Positions 48,845-61,354 of a DNA stretch of 64,000 bases are shown one piece after another. The position numbers were made by a program, and so were the translations under genes. Below the pieces are notes generated by a model. It searched no databases and was not told the origin of the DNA. It was given only the letters and a program-made list of their open reading frames with translations. Origin of the DNA: Blasia pusilla (lineage: Eukaryota > Marchantiophyta > Marchantiopsida > Blasiales); contig CM114273.1 in the NCBI GenBank assembly GCA_050084515.1, positions 24,614,001-24,678,000 of the forward strand, given 5' to 3'. Every line of letters begins with the position of its first letter. The stretch's first letter is position 1.

Positions 48845-51800
48845 TTGTGGCAACGGGAAAGCACACGAGCTAGTGTACTGGGCTGTAAAAGATTGCGGTG
48901 TCCGTGCAATGACTATTAGGGTGGGTCTACGTTGTCCATCGGCAAGGTGGAAGCACATTTGAGAAAAAATGGATGCTCGGTGCTTTGTCGAGTGCCAAAA
49001 TGTAGGGATGGATGGGACTCTTCAAATGAGGAGTGGCTTTGCATGATCTTGTTGAAAAAAGAAGCCAAGAGGATAAGACAATGGAGTCAACCCCCACCTT
49101 CCATGTGGATGGAAGGGAGAGATCTTCCATGGCAGATATAGACGAGCACATTGACATTCATAAATCTCAATGATATTTTCCAGAAATATGACCATATACA
49201 CGAGGATGAAATTGAAGAGACATCTCTCCCATCTGATGAATTACCAAAACCGGGAATATCAAACGAAGAACCACTATTCAATCATGGAGATGAATATGAG
49301 GAGCTTGCTGAAGCTTGCAAACCCTTGTTCCCTACACCAAAAACATATGTTTTGGCTTTTGTCATGTTACTATTCAACATTCAAACCACCCATGGCTTCC
49401 CAAATGTAGCTATTGACGAATTTTTGAAACTCCTTTGTAAGTTGGTCCTACCAACAGGGAACTTGGCGCCACCGAGTTAGTATGTAGCAAAAAAACTCAT
49501 TGGTAAACTAGGCTTAGGTTACAACACTATCTATGTGTGTCCGGATGGATGTGTTTTATTCCGGGGTGATTTGGCTGAAGCTGAGATCTGTCCATTATGT
49601 GGGAAACCAAGGTTCTGGAAAGTGGGTAGAACATTGGTACCATGTAAGGTATTAAGGCATTTTCGTGTCATACCTCGGATGAGACGTATGTTTAGATGTA
49701 GGATGTTGTCTGAATTATTAACCTGGGCCCCCTTGAATGAGAGCAAGGATGGCTTAGTAAGGCATACATCTGATGGCAAGGCATGGCGCCACATGGACAA
49801 CTTATATCCGGACTTTGCCGAGGAGAAGAGGAATTGCAGGTTTGGGCTAGCTTTGGACGGAGTGAATCCATTTTCAGACAAGTCAAGTTCGTGGTCAACA
49901 TGGCCCGTGCTTCTTGTTACTTATAACTTGCCTCCCTGCCTCAAAAAAAAAAAATTCTTGGTGATGCTCTACTTGATCATACTAGGAAAGGAGAGTGTAA
50001 ATGGAAAAAACATAGACACATGCTTGCTTCCTCTAGTGGAAGAGTTCCAAGAAATGTGGAAAGGGGTTCAATTTCATGACGTTGAGAAGGTAGGCGGAAG
50101 TTGGAACTTCATGTTCAGGGCTACCTTACTATGGACCATAAATGATTACCCGACATACGGAACTGTAGCTGGGCAGAGCCACAGTGGAAAACTAGGATGT
50201 ACTATATGCGGGCCTCGAGTGGATTCTGATTTTTCAAAGTCTTGTGGCAAGCCCATATACCGTTGTCATCGTCGATATCTCCCATTGAGCCATCCATGGA
50301 GGACCCGTAGGTATGGATCTCATTTCAACGGGAGTGCAGAACTTAGACCACGCGTGCGTAGACTACTTTTTGGAGAGATTATTGGATGGGCAAATGAAAA
50401 ACATACATATGATGAGAGTGGGGGTCGAGAAGACGGCCCTACTGATCCCTACAAGAGAACTGGGGTAAAAAGGCTGAGTATACTATATTCGTTGCCTTAT
50501 CGATATCCAAGATCCTTCCTCTCTATATTATCTATTCTTTATGTTATGAAATAGTGGCTATAGAGGAGGATAGCTTTTGTTTGATTTGATTGTGGATATT
50601 AGCTATCATGTTCAAGTTGTGAGATGTCCCTGCTTCCTTGACCATACAATCATAATTTGCTTATACGTCATACGTTAGATGTAATGCACATTGAGAAGAA
50701 TATCGTTGAGAATCTAGTCAAGACCCTATTTGGAGTGAAAGATACTGTGAAAGTAAGGAGAGATTTGGAGGCCCGTGGGATTCGATCCCATTTGTGGTTG
50801 CAACCCTATCCTAGTAAACCCCAAGTTTTGCTTAAACCAGTTTCCGATTATTGTCTATCTTCCCATGACTTGAACACTTTCCTTTCGAGGATTCAAAACT
50901 TGAAGGTGCCATCTGGATATTGTGGAGAACTCTCCAAGCATGTGATTAATAAAAAATTGGGCAATATGAAATCACATGATTACCATGTCTTCATTCAGCT
51001 AGTCCTTCCTTATTGCATCCGTGGTCTTCTGAAGGACCATGTGAGAATGGTGGTAATTAGATTATCCGGCATTTTTAGAATGGTGTGTACAAAGGTATAT
51101 GATCCAGCTTTATTCGACAAACTCTTGGAAGAGACTGCCATAACTCTTTGTCTCTTTGAAATGCATTTCCCTCCATCTTTCTTTGACGCGATGACACATT
51201 TGTTGATTCATATCGTAGAAGAATTGGACATGTGTGGGCCAGTAGCATGTCGGTGGATGTATCCAATGGAGCGGTATATGGGGTACATGAAGAAATATGT
51301 ACGGTCTAAAGCTAGGCAAGAGGGGTGTATGGCAGAAGGGAATGTGAAGGACGAGGCATTAGGGTTTGTGATTGAGTATATGGAAAGGTTTGAAGACGTG
51401 CGGACGCGAGTGTGGGATGATGGGGAGGAAGAGGGGGTTCGCTGGTGAGGAGCTAGAAGGTGCGGGCACTCCAGTTTGACTTTCGCGAGAAATGATCAAC
51501 TTAGCACATCATTATGTGTAGCATAATACACATGTCATGGTTGATTGGAAAAGGTAAAACTCTCCAATATATGCTTTTCAAGGTTATAGTTATGTTAATT
51601 ACGGTTCGGACTCTCAAAGTTTATATTATTTTGGTATTGACACATTAAATACAAAAGAATGTACTAATACCGTTAACATTGTTATTGAACAGGAAATATC
51701 AGTCATGTTTGAGAGACATTCCTTTTGAAAAGTGGATTCGCCTTGCCATTACACAGGATGCAATTGACAACTCAAAAGATCCCGATGCTCATCTACTATC

Positions 51801-52480
51801 GTTAGCTATACATCCTAATAGTATGGCATTGTCATTCAAGAGTATAAAAGCCTATGGAAACCACTTCAGGGTAGAAGGGCCAAGTGGTGCGACACCCTTC
51901 TCCACTTATGATAGTGGAATAGGTGTTGTATTTGTTGTTGAAAAAAGTTCCAACCATAATTGTTTATACTCATATGTTGGGGTGTTGGTTGATATTCTCT
52001 TACTTGATTATGGGATTGTAGAACAACCCATAATACTAATGCGAGGGCGGTGGGTTAAAGCAGATTGGGATTCGAGAGTAGGATCCATGAAATTAGATAA
52101 GAAGGGTTTACTGTTGGCTATGCAAGCCATTAGATCACAAGCCATTTGTTTTCCCATCACAAGTGCAACAAGTGTTTTATGGAGATTTTGATGAGGGTGG
52201 AGGATGGAAAGTGGTAATGAGGAAAGAAGCTAGAGCTCGGAGAGTTTATTTTGATGACTTAGAGTCACTAGATGGAGCTTGTAATGCTTTGCCCACCTTC
52301 CATGCCACATGCATGGAACAAGGGAATCTACCAGATGCAAGTACCTTAGGAGCTAGAGTCCTAAGTGATGCAGAAATGGAAGCTGCTAGGGTGGATGTGC
52401 AGCATGTGCCAATATTCCATGTATGCGATATGATAGAAGACGTTGATTCAGACTCTAATAACTCAGAATCAGATTAGATT
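48845..52480 (+). pseudogene. CACTA TNP2-type transposase
   Basis: The protein would cut and move the CACTA element by acting on its terminal repeats. Parts in order: a Transpos_assoc-type zinc-binding N-terminus (C-K-R-L-R-C-P-C-N-D near 48890); an acidic linker (49151-49480); the TNP2/Transposase_21 core (49486-50500), with C-P-L-C-G-K, then V-T-Y-N-L-P-P and A-T-L-L-W-T-I-N-D-Y-P-T-Y-G; then L-D-V-M-H-I-E-K-N (50660) and a DUF4218-type segment (H-D-Y-H-V-F-I-Q, R-W-M-Y-P-M-E-R-Y-M-G at 51250-51280); and a DUF4216-type segment (51690-52130, Y-V-G-V-L-V-D-I, R-G-R-W-V-K-A). An in-frame TAG (near 49479), about 130 bp of foreign or intronic sequence at 50520-50650 and frameshifts near 51447 and 52170 break it. 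Some gaps may be introns (51556-51690 ends in AG), so loss of function is likely but not certain. Confidence 0.88.
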
Positions 52481-52699
52481 AATTCATAGTTGTATCTTTG
52501 GTACTCACCATTGTGTTTTTTTTGGTATGATTCAAATAATTGACTTCTATTACGAGGATGTAAGTGAATTATGGTGTTGTTGGGCATAATGGAATGAAAC
52601 TCTATGGCAACAAGTAGAACTCTTAAATTTCCGTCAAGTTAGGTGTTATTCTTGCTAACTTATCGTCTATAGAGGAAGGGAGGCGCTTGGAACGGTGTA

Positions 52700-55600
52700 C
52701 CTGATATGACTGATGAGAACGTGGAATCCAATGAGAGTTCATCTTGGGATGGTATAGATAATGTTCAACAAAGTCCTAATCCATACGAAGAAGAAAGGAA
52801 TCGCAAAGTGAGAGAGAGAAAGGCCAAAGAGGCGGAGTTGTTTGGTGGGTTGAAGGATTGGTAAGTATGATCTTGGATAACCTTTTTATTTTGCTTTATT
52901 TGGGCAAGTGTATCATGTTCATATAGTGGTTGTACATTAGGAAATATGACAGAATTTGTGTGATCATATTTTGAAGGTTTGTTGCTCCAAGGGGTTGTGA
53001 AGGAGCGCAAGCCTTTGCCATTTTGGAATCCTTCTCTTCCACAAAGACGCAGCTTACGGTTGGAGGAGAAGGCCACTAACCAAAGTGTAATCTCTGAGGA
53101 GACTCGAAAAGATTGTTTAGATAGTGATTCCAAAGATCCCTATTATAATCCACTCCTTGAGATGGACTTCTTGGGGGCTGAAGAGGATGACGACTTGTGG
53201 CTGGAGGATGGGAGGGTACTTTCTCTTCACATCTTGTTGTTTTGCTACTCTCTTTAGATTTCTGAATTATGAATACTGTGTTAACTCATAATGAGATGTT
53301 TGTTTTGAAAATCCTCAAGCAAAGGAGCGTCCAATCAAACCATCCAAACAGGGAAGTGTACGAAATTCCACCAATACAAACGATGCGGTAATATAGTTAT
53401 AGACATGGAGGAATATTCAACTATCTCTATATATATGATTGGTATGTAATAAATTGAGTGGTAGAAGCGTGTCATTATGACTTCACTAATCTTTATTCAT
53501 CAAATGGTCTCTAGTTTAGTTTACTTACAAATTTACTTACATGTGCAGTCCATGGATGGAACTCCATCACAACCCATAATGCCTTCGCAAGCATATCCCC
53601 CTCCTCCACCCCCATGGGCACAAAGCCAGATGTCGTGGTGGGTACCTATGATGATGCAATCACCGATGGGTTATGGAAGTTAATTTCAGCCACTATGGAC
53701 CAATGGAGCTCAATCATCTATGACCATCCCATCCCTATGGGTAAGTAGGCTTACTATTTTGCCCTTTCTTGTTTTGCACACGGGAATTCAATTAATTGGA
53801 AGTCTAACTAGCTAATTGTATTTCTTTTGTGGACACAAGGCACATGGGCCATCCCAACCGCCGCCCCCAACACCGTTGGCATCTCTATTGGCCAACGGGA
53901 ATACGGATGACGAATTATACCGTAGTAGGTCTCAATCTTGCGCAACACCAAGTCCATCAGAAAATTTGACCCAGGAAGCAGGTGCATCTAAAGGTAACTT
54001 CTCACTTGGTTCTGAGTTTGCAAATTTAGATTGAATAGGTTGTTGTATTATGAAAGGTGTGAAATTGTTACTAGTATAAGTTGGTCTTATAGTTAATATA
54101 GTTCAACATAATTATGATTTGGTGAGTTTATAATCGTCGGCCCTACATTTTTGACATCCGAGAATTGGGATGGTGGTATATTTGTAGGAGAGCGGCAAAG
54201 TCGCACAAAGCGTGATTTATGGACTTATGACGTCTCCATTAGGGAGGAGCTGAACTTAAAACCTAGATGTGAGCTCATGCCAAATGGTGTTCTGTCGCCT
54301 AGAGTTCCAGGTTATGAGCCTTGGCTAAATGAATTGAAGGTATGGGTGATGAGGTACTTGGACTTATCATGCATTGAGATTAGTAAATAGAATTCTATCA
54401 GCATGGCTGGTGTTCAGAATTACATCCTTGAGGCATACACATATGTGGGTGCATCATCTCTTTCGCTTGATTTCATGAAGAAAAAAATAGCACAACTATT
54501 GAAAACTGAGCGATCCAATGTCAAGAACTATTGGACATTACATGGGGACTCATTGCGCAGTCCCGTGTCATCCTGATACCGATGAGGAGTCATGGAATCG
54601 ATTAGTAGATTATGGGTTCTCCGAGGAGGGAAAAATGAAGGCAGAAAAGATGGCTCGAGCAAGCACCAAGGTCCAGACTTGAAATTTCTCTGGCCGTGCA
54701 GGTTTAGATGGACTTGATGTAAGTCATCTTGGCATTCCCTAGTTTTCTTGCTAAAGTTATATAATGGTAGAAAACTTCCATTATTGCTTCCTTTCCATAT
54801 TTGCATTGAACCCTTTCACATGCATGAATTTCATAATTTATGTATTTAAGGAGCATGTGCAGGTGCAACAACGTACCTCAAAGGAGTCCTTGGGCACGGG
54901 GCTAGAATGTATGGAGAGAAATGAGTTTCCTAAGCAACCAAGTTTCACACAATTGAGTTCATTGGTAAATGTAAATGTGTAACTCTTTTCTTACCCGTTG
55001 GCTTGACATGGCTAGTATTATGACCTTCATCTTATTGGGTCATGGAGTTAGTATCATATCCTTAATCATATTGAATTATGGTGTTAGTATCATGGTTGTA
55101 TCTGAGTGTGTAATTGCAAAACCATAGTTTTTTGGTACCTAATTGATTGTTGGATTATATATGCAGAGTGTGGAATCTAGAGTTACTATTCAATTGGAAG
55201 AAGTGGAAAAGAAGTGGAGCGCAAATTTGGATGATGTGAAGTTGCAGATGGAACGGCAGTACAAAGCATTAAGTGTACTCATGGAGATGGTGTCCAAACT
55301 TACTTCAAAGGATGTGTCTTCAACACCACACCAGATTTCTAGTTCCCCGCCATCCAATTCTCAACCATATGCAACAACGGATGAGAAGCTCACATCAGGT
55401 AGCCCATTCTCATTCTTCCACCCTCGATTTTCAATGGTTATAACTACTTGTCCTTTCCAGCATGAGTATTTCACAACTGACTTTGTTTGTTTTGAGTAAC
55501 TTACAGTCAGTGTTGAACCTATACCAACGTCTACAACCGGACAATTAGGGAAGAGGAAGATTTCCACACAAAAAGAGGCGATGGCAACTACACAATCTGG

Positions 55601-56390
55601 TGGTAAGTAGAGAGTTTAGCTTCACTAGTTGTAGGGTCTTATAATATAATTACTTGTTGAAGTGAAGAATCTGGTTTTACAATTCATTTCTCAATACTTG
55701 GGTTGTTTTTAGAAGTGCCAGAACGGAGCAACAAAAGGAGAAGTTCCACAGAAAGTGCAGATGGTGATACTCAAATCACTCGTAAGTATGTCATCCTTGG
55801 CATAATGAATTTATCTTTGGCGTAGTTTTCAAACTATCCATAAAAAAATACTCATTTCTTCCTACAACGTTCAATGGACTTTGTCGTGCATAATGTGTAG
55901 AAGACGTGAGTATGGATAGCCAAGCCAAATCATCACCAGCCAAAACATAGAAGTCTAGGCTACAATTTGATGGTTTGAATGAGTAGGAAAGTGAAATCAA
56001 ATTAGGCTCGTCTAAGAAAATAACTTAGGTAATTTATCTCATCTATAATGGCCTCTTCTATTCAAGGTTTATATGACGACACTGATAAACTAAATGCATG
56101 TGTATTTGTTTAGCTACGAATTGGTGATCACGTATTACTCACCAAGCCAAAGTTGAGTAGGAGGGTGCTTGGGTCGGGAGTTATATCAGGTTTTGGTGGA
56201 AGAGACAAGTTCCATGCCAAAGACATTCCCTTAGGCATGGTGAGGGTTGATCTAAACGAGGTGTTCGAACCAGAACATGCTTTGTGGATGCCGAATTTGA
56301 TATACGAACCTGCACAAGAAACATTTGGTGATGCTCTTGGCTCAAGCATGCTCTGGCCAGAGATACATATGAGAAAGGTGATTCAGTAGA
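52700..56390 (+). CDS. Second CACTA protein (TNP1/TNPA-position, Transposase_24-like)
   Basis: Downstream of the transposase, several open segments look like exons of a second transposon gene. They include an acidic start (N-E-S-S-S-W-D-G near 52735), a basic exon with K-E-R-K-P-L-P-F (52990-53220), Pro-rich pieces (53560-54030), a stretch resembling the plant Transposase_24 domain (R-S-N-V-K-N-Y-W-T-L, then W-N-R-L-V-D-Y-G-F-S near 54510-54625, with a frameshift), a coiled-coil part (55170-55320) and a C-terminal domain of the DUF8039 kind (L-G-S-G-V-I-S-G-F near 56165, ending G-S-S-M-L-W-P-E-I at 56365). In En/Spm the second protein binds subterminal repeats. Exon joins were not all resolved, and domain names come from memory of motif order. 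Confidence 0.55.
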
Positions 56391-57715
56391 GTTGTCTTTT
56401 CTTTTGGCACCCAACTATCTAAGGTGCAATAACTTTGTTTTCATGGATGACATAATCTCTCTTGCTCTTTCAAGATGAGATCATAAACCCTACTATATTT
56501 GATCTTTGTTTTTTTAATCTATTTTTGGATTAAAACCCCCATGTAATAATGATTCATTTTGTAATTTGGTGTATGGAAGCCACTCTTTACTGACATTCCA
56601 CCCCTCAAAATCTGTTTTCAAGAGTATGTTTTCATTATTTGCTTGGTTAATTGCTTGTGTATGTTTCGTTTGTAGCAAGACATTCTTATTACATCTCTTT
56701 CTAAACTCAGAGAAAATTCATGTAGTTTCTTGATTACATCAAGATGCCATTACTCAATATAACAACATAGTGCTCATGTGCTACTTCCATATAGTTGAGT
56801 TGACATGTTTCTGGATATATGATGTTGTTTTAGTTATGTGCGCTTTTTTCAAAATTATACTATGTGCTAAGGTGAACGCTTAAGTGTTCACAATATAAAT
56901 GGAAAAGATGATTTCAATAATTCAGATCCATTAATTCTTGCACGGTTCAAAAGGCATAATAAACATTCCAAAATATCCAAAATTTATATTCCCACTAGTC
57001 ATATCAATATAACTTGCACAGTACTCTTCAAAAACTAAAGTAGTAAGCTTCAAGTTCTTTCTAGTCATAATTGTATGACTCATGCAGTTCTGTTGCAATG
57101 GCTATATAATTTCCGCTACTCACATAGTCATATCTTCGTGACTAAACCAGTTGTGTCCTCTTTTATAGTAGTCATGTAACTCTACTCTTCTAGTCATAGT
57201 ACATGACTACATAAGTCCATACCAACATTTCAATAAAATAAAATGACTACATGAGTTGCCAACTACAACTGAATGGAGTATACTTGGTGCATTTTGATAG
57301 GATATTCTGAACTTTTGCACACCAACCATGACTAAAGGAGTCGTTGGTGGTAACTAGAAAAATATACACATATGACTAGATGAGTCGTACTCAAGTCCAC
57401 ATCATCAGTGACATGTCACAGCAATAGTCCATGTCATCAGTGACACATCACACTAAATTGTCCATGTCACTGATGATGTGTCATTATTCCACGTCATCCG
57501 GTGGCGTGTCGATCCACCATAACCTCATGACTACATCCTCGAGTCGGATACCAACCTCCACCTAAGCTGACCATCTTAGTTAGCCTAGTCGCAAAACAAA
57601 TATGACTTGGCTTTTGTGTCTGAAGTAGTCGTCAATCATTGTTAGTCGTGGTATGTAAAGTATGACTCATATGAGTCATATAACCTAGTTATAAAACCAG
57701 GGATTTCTTCTAGTG
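56391..57715 (+). repeat. CACTA right end: subterminal repeats and terminal inverted repeat
   Basis: After a 600-bp AT-rich stretch, 57060-57710 holds many CATGACT, AGTCAT and GAGTCG motifs in both orientations. At 57385-57500 there are three copies of a CAT..CATCAGTGACA..TCA block, one of them inverted (TCACTGATGATGTGTCA), able to fold into a hairpin. The last 13 bp are the terminal inverted repeat. Confidence 0.85.
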
Positions 57716-58625
57716 ATATTGGTTCTAGAAAAAAGAGAAAGACGAGGATCGACGCAAACAAGTGGAGATAAATGGTTTGAAGAGAGGAGAAACCCGTTTG
57801 ATTATCATAAATGCGGAAGTAGAAGGGTCCCAAGTTAGAGCGTTGATTGATCTTGATGCAACAAAAAAATTCATTTTAAGAGCAATAGCTACAGAGTAGC
57901 CTTTAACTTTAGAGAGGGATGAGAATGAAGCGGAAGAATTATGAAATATGAAAATAAAAAGGATTGAGAAGTTTTCTCAAAATGTAGGGTTGAATGTTAC
58001 GAAGATAGAGTTAGATCACGTGTTATAATTCTATTCCTATATGTGATAGGAAAAACTATCATCAAACATCAAGATGTATCCTTTCTTGGTTTAATAAGAG
58101 ATGTTGGTGGTTTGAAAAATATTCAAAGGTACTAGACAAGTTAAGAGAAGTTTTGGAGGAATATAAAGATGTGTTCCCAGAAGGCTTACCATCGGGGCTA
58201 CCACCTAAATGCCATGTAGAGAACAAGAATGATGTCATTGGGAAAGGACACCACTATATAAGGCTCCTAACCGCCTGGCGCCGAGGAAATTAGAAGAATA
58301 TAAAGCCCAAGCGGAGGAGATATTGCACAAAAGCTTCATCCAACCAAGTGTCTTGCCATATGGAGTCTCTATTCTTTCCGTGAAAAAAAAGAATGGAAGC
58401 ATGCGATTGTGTATCGACTATCGAACACTAAATCAATAAACAGTAAAAAATAAAATCCATTACGAAGAATGGATGATTTTTTTGACCAACTACAAGGAGC
58501 AAAATACTTCACCAACCTCGACTTGAGAAACGGCTAAAACCAAATTCAAAATGCGGATGAAGAAATGCCCAATATTGCTTTTTTTACTAGGTATCGACTC
58601 TTTAAATACTTGTCATGCCATTCGG
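57716..58625 (+). pseudogene. Ty3/gypsy protease and start of reverse transcriptase, decayed
   Basis: This is the continuation of the gag at 39956-41078 after the CACTA insertion. The aspartic protease region is visible as R-G-E-T-R-L-I-I, then R-A-L-I-D-L-D-A (57825-57860), where the usual D-S-G active site has been altered. RT begins with Y-K-D-V-F-P-E-G-L-P-S-G-L-P-P (58165) and reaches S-V-K-K-K-N-G-S-M-R-L-C-I-D-Y-R (58375-58425). Stops and frameshifts are frequent. It ends near 58625, where the LTR-like repeat begins, so the RT core, RNase H and integrase are absent. Confidence 0.85.
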
Positions 58626-58635
58626 TCTTTGTCGT

Positions 58636-59390
58636 GCGCATACACATTGCTACAAAATAAACATTGTTGTCACCGAACACACACACAAACACGCACGATC
58701 CCACGCTAACTCATGACATCCAAACAACGAGACAAGAAGTACCAAAATATCTCCAATAAAATAAGATCAAATCTTTGTCACAACACTATAGTTCTCACAT
58801 GTGTCTCTCAATGTCAAACCAAACCCACTCTCCTAATGAAAGGCTTAGATTACACACACAAGATAAGCAAGACCATAGCTCCGCCGCCTCATGCCAAGAG
58901 GTTCAATAAAGAAAGAATGAGCTCTTAAGCTCTCTCTCCTTGAGGTATACCCCTCCCCTCTCCCAAGCTCTCTCCATGGTAACGTATGCTCCCAAGTCAC
59001 CACCTTAGCTCTTGACCTGATGTAGGAGGTGAAGGGCCACTTACCAAAAATATAAAGTCGATCACATACTCAAAATGGTACTAACCTAAAGAAGTAAGTT
59101 TCTCAATATGGCTCCAAATGAGCCGAAACGAAGGCGAAACCTGCTCTCTCAAGTTTCATGGGGCCACAATAGGTCATCCTCGACCTACTGAGCCTGTCCT
59201 ACGCTACTCACGAAGGCGCTTTACTAGATCTCATTGATCTATCCTAGGAGACGTGACAATTGTTGTGCGCATACACATCGCTACACAACATGCATCGCTG
59301 TCACCAAACAAACACACAAACATGCACGATCCCATGCTAACTCATGACATCCAAACAACGAGATAAGAAGTACCAAAATATATCCAATCG
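58636..59390 (+). repeat. LTR-like repeat with a partial second copy
   Basis: A roughly 637-bp unit (58636-59272) starts with GTGCGCATACACAT and is followed directly by a second copy of its first 118 bp (59273-59390). The body (58752-59255) matches 42060-42585 directly, and the start matches 38515-38655 in reverse. The second copy ends at the edge of the methyltransferase-bearing element. Confidence 0.75.
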
Positions 59391-59772
59391 CCCCCGTACC
59401 TAGTGGTTATCTCCCTCTAACTCCATATAGCCATCTATATCTACCTACCATGACATACATCTCTCGGACGCTAAGAGCAAGAAGGTCGGGTGCCCATGTG
59501 GCCCCATCGTTAGTTGCCTTCTTGTCATCCATGTCACAGACACAAGTCAGAATGTAGAACTACCTACTCTATGTACATTTGGGACACATACATCGTACCT
59601 GATGAACCCTCGTGAGACGTGGCATCAAACATGCCATATGCCATCCACTCAAACATCCATCACACACAAGCATAGTGGCTGCACCACGGGCGGAATCACA
59701 TAATAAACACCGCAAGCCTACAAGAACTATTGCTTAGCTCGGATCAAGTGTACCGTCAATGTTCGGAAGATG

Positions 59773-60105
59773 TCATGGCACACAGTCACGCACATGGTCC
59801 TTCCAAACCATACCATCGCGTCCCTCCAATAAGAGAACACTTGATGGAAAAACCTCACGTACCCTCAAGATGGTGCGCCCTGCAGTCACATCCAACGTCG
59901 TGGGTGCCGTCTGCTGCAAGTAGACATAGTCTCCCTGATGAAACCTCCGGAAAGTAGGTCGATAACCACCTCCCCGAATAGTCATATACCTCAACGTATC
60001 CCGATGTTGCACAATCGCCAAGTTCTGAAACGCCATGGGCATCACTCTCCGAAATAACTCAGCCCTCTCGGAACATGCTTGCATCCATACATCATGATCA
60101 TCAAG
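59773..60105 (-). pseudogene. Integrase C-terminal fragment of the methyltransferase element
   Basis: The frame reads into the end of a Ty3/gypsy integrase: R-R-F-H-Q-G-D-Y-V-Y-L, then T-L-D-V-T-A-G-R-T-I-L-R-V and L-L-L-E-G-R-D-G. This matches the GPY/F-like C-terminal part that follows the catalytic core and helps bind DNA. The zinc-binding and D-D-E catalytic parts are missing, because the sequence is fused directly to the RT N-terminus at about 60105. There is no stop at the fusion, which shows an in-frame deletion of roughly 2.5-3 kb compared with a full gypsy pol (my estimate from typical domain lengths). Confidence 0.8.
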
Positions 60106-60460
60106 ATATTCCCCATGCGACATCTCCACTAGTCCTGCTCCAACCAAGTCATGGCTCCTACTCTGAATCAGAGCCCTCTCCATATCACTGTACCTGTAGG
60201 GTCATCGAAAGATTGGCGTATCACTCGACAACTCAATGCAGATCCGTGGTCCCTTCAGAGTACCCAAATCCTCCATGCTTAACGCAAAGCAACTCCTATA
60301 ACTCCTAAGGAACTTATGTATCCGGCGCTGCTCTTCTCTTGTCAACTTAGGGTCCATATCTGGCTCCCAAGTCTCCATCGTGACTACGGTAGGACTCCAA
60401 AAACACGGGTATCGATGGTTGCTATGGTGCAACCCCGTCTCAAACACCAACACTTGGCCA
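60106..60460 (-). pseudogene. Reverse transcriptase N-terminal fragment of the methyltransferase element
   Basis: The frame reads L-T-R-E-E-Q, then S-Y-R-S-C-F-A-L-S-M-E-D-L-G, I-E-L-S-S-D-T-P-I-F-R, and after a stop P-Y-R-Y and G-A-G-L-V-E-M-S. This is the region before the RT fingers in Ty3/gypsy pol, including the 'F-A' and 'D-L-G' positions and the R-P-Y-R step. A TGA or TAG interrupts it near 60200. The catalytic palm is deleted. Confidence 0.82.
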
Positions 60461-60689
60461 CTCTCTTGCAACCAACAGCAAACTCTGATATCCTCCACAT
60501 GCACTGCCCATAACCACGCTCGATGTTGTGGCTATCATCTCCTGGCGTACGTGCAAAACATCCCAAGAAGTCTAAGGGTGTCTCCCAATCTCCCCTGGTG
60601 TATCAATCTCCTCGGGTCTCGCCCCCAGCCACTGCCTCCTCCATCTTGGTAGGCATGGGGCTCACCAACGCAACCGTTGTGATCTCTCG

Positions 60690-61354
60690 CGATCTCATCC
60701 GACGTTGCTCAGCCACTCCCAAGCTGAAGATCCATGTCAAATAGTTCAAGTCCATTGCCTGACCCAAGACATGGCGTCGTAATGCCTCTGACACTAACAG
60801 TATTGCCGTCACTCATGTGGGAAATCCCATCGCCCGCTCTCTCTTGTCGGCGTTGGGCTCCACCAACCTCTGAACCTGATCATCCCAAACCAAGCCAGGA
60901 CCGGCCTCCTTGTATGCATAGGAAGCAGGAAAACTCACAAACGTGGGAAAGGCTGCCTGCGGCCGGCCTACCCTGTTGACCACAGTCAACGACGCTCGAT
61001 CATCGTGCCTCATTGCCTGTGATCGACGACCCGGATCCAGAATGGAATCCACTAACAAGTGGGAGGGGCGCTCCACTCTTGCATACGCCCTCCGCAACAC
61101 CTCGTATGGTATCATGTTGGTCCACCATAGATGCGGGCGATGTGCTCGAGAACCCACACTCGCCACATCCAAAACTAATGTTGGGCCGATCCAGGCACGC
61201 ACCTGATGTGCACTCATCACCACGCGTGACCTCGAATCGCCCAAGATCGGTACATTCTCCAGAATGTAAGCCGGAGAACGGGACTGATGCTCCTGCACAT
61301 ATCTCAAGATCCTCCGCATCTCCCAAAATAACCTGGATTGAGTGTCATCCAACC
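60690..61354 (-). pseudogene. C5-DNA methyltransferase, C-terminal half (ENV motif to motif X)
   Basis: The frame begins G-L-D-D-T-Q-S-R-L-F-W-E-M and carries the hallmark P-A-Y-I-L-E-N-V-P (61251-61280; E-N-V is motif VI). It continues with G-S-R-A-H-R-P-H-L-W-W-T-N, which looks like motif VIII (usually R-x-R or Q-x-R-x-R), a variable target-recognition stretch, R-L-V-E-P-N-A-D-K-R-E-R-A-M-G-F (motif IX position) and, after one in-frame TGA near 60812, L-G-Q-A-M-D-L-N (motif X position). The family transfers a methyl group from S-adenosylmethionine to cytosine C5. This half alone cannot be active: the cofactor site and catalytic Cys are on the other strand. It is followed on the same strand by RT. 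Confidence 0.88.
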
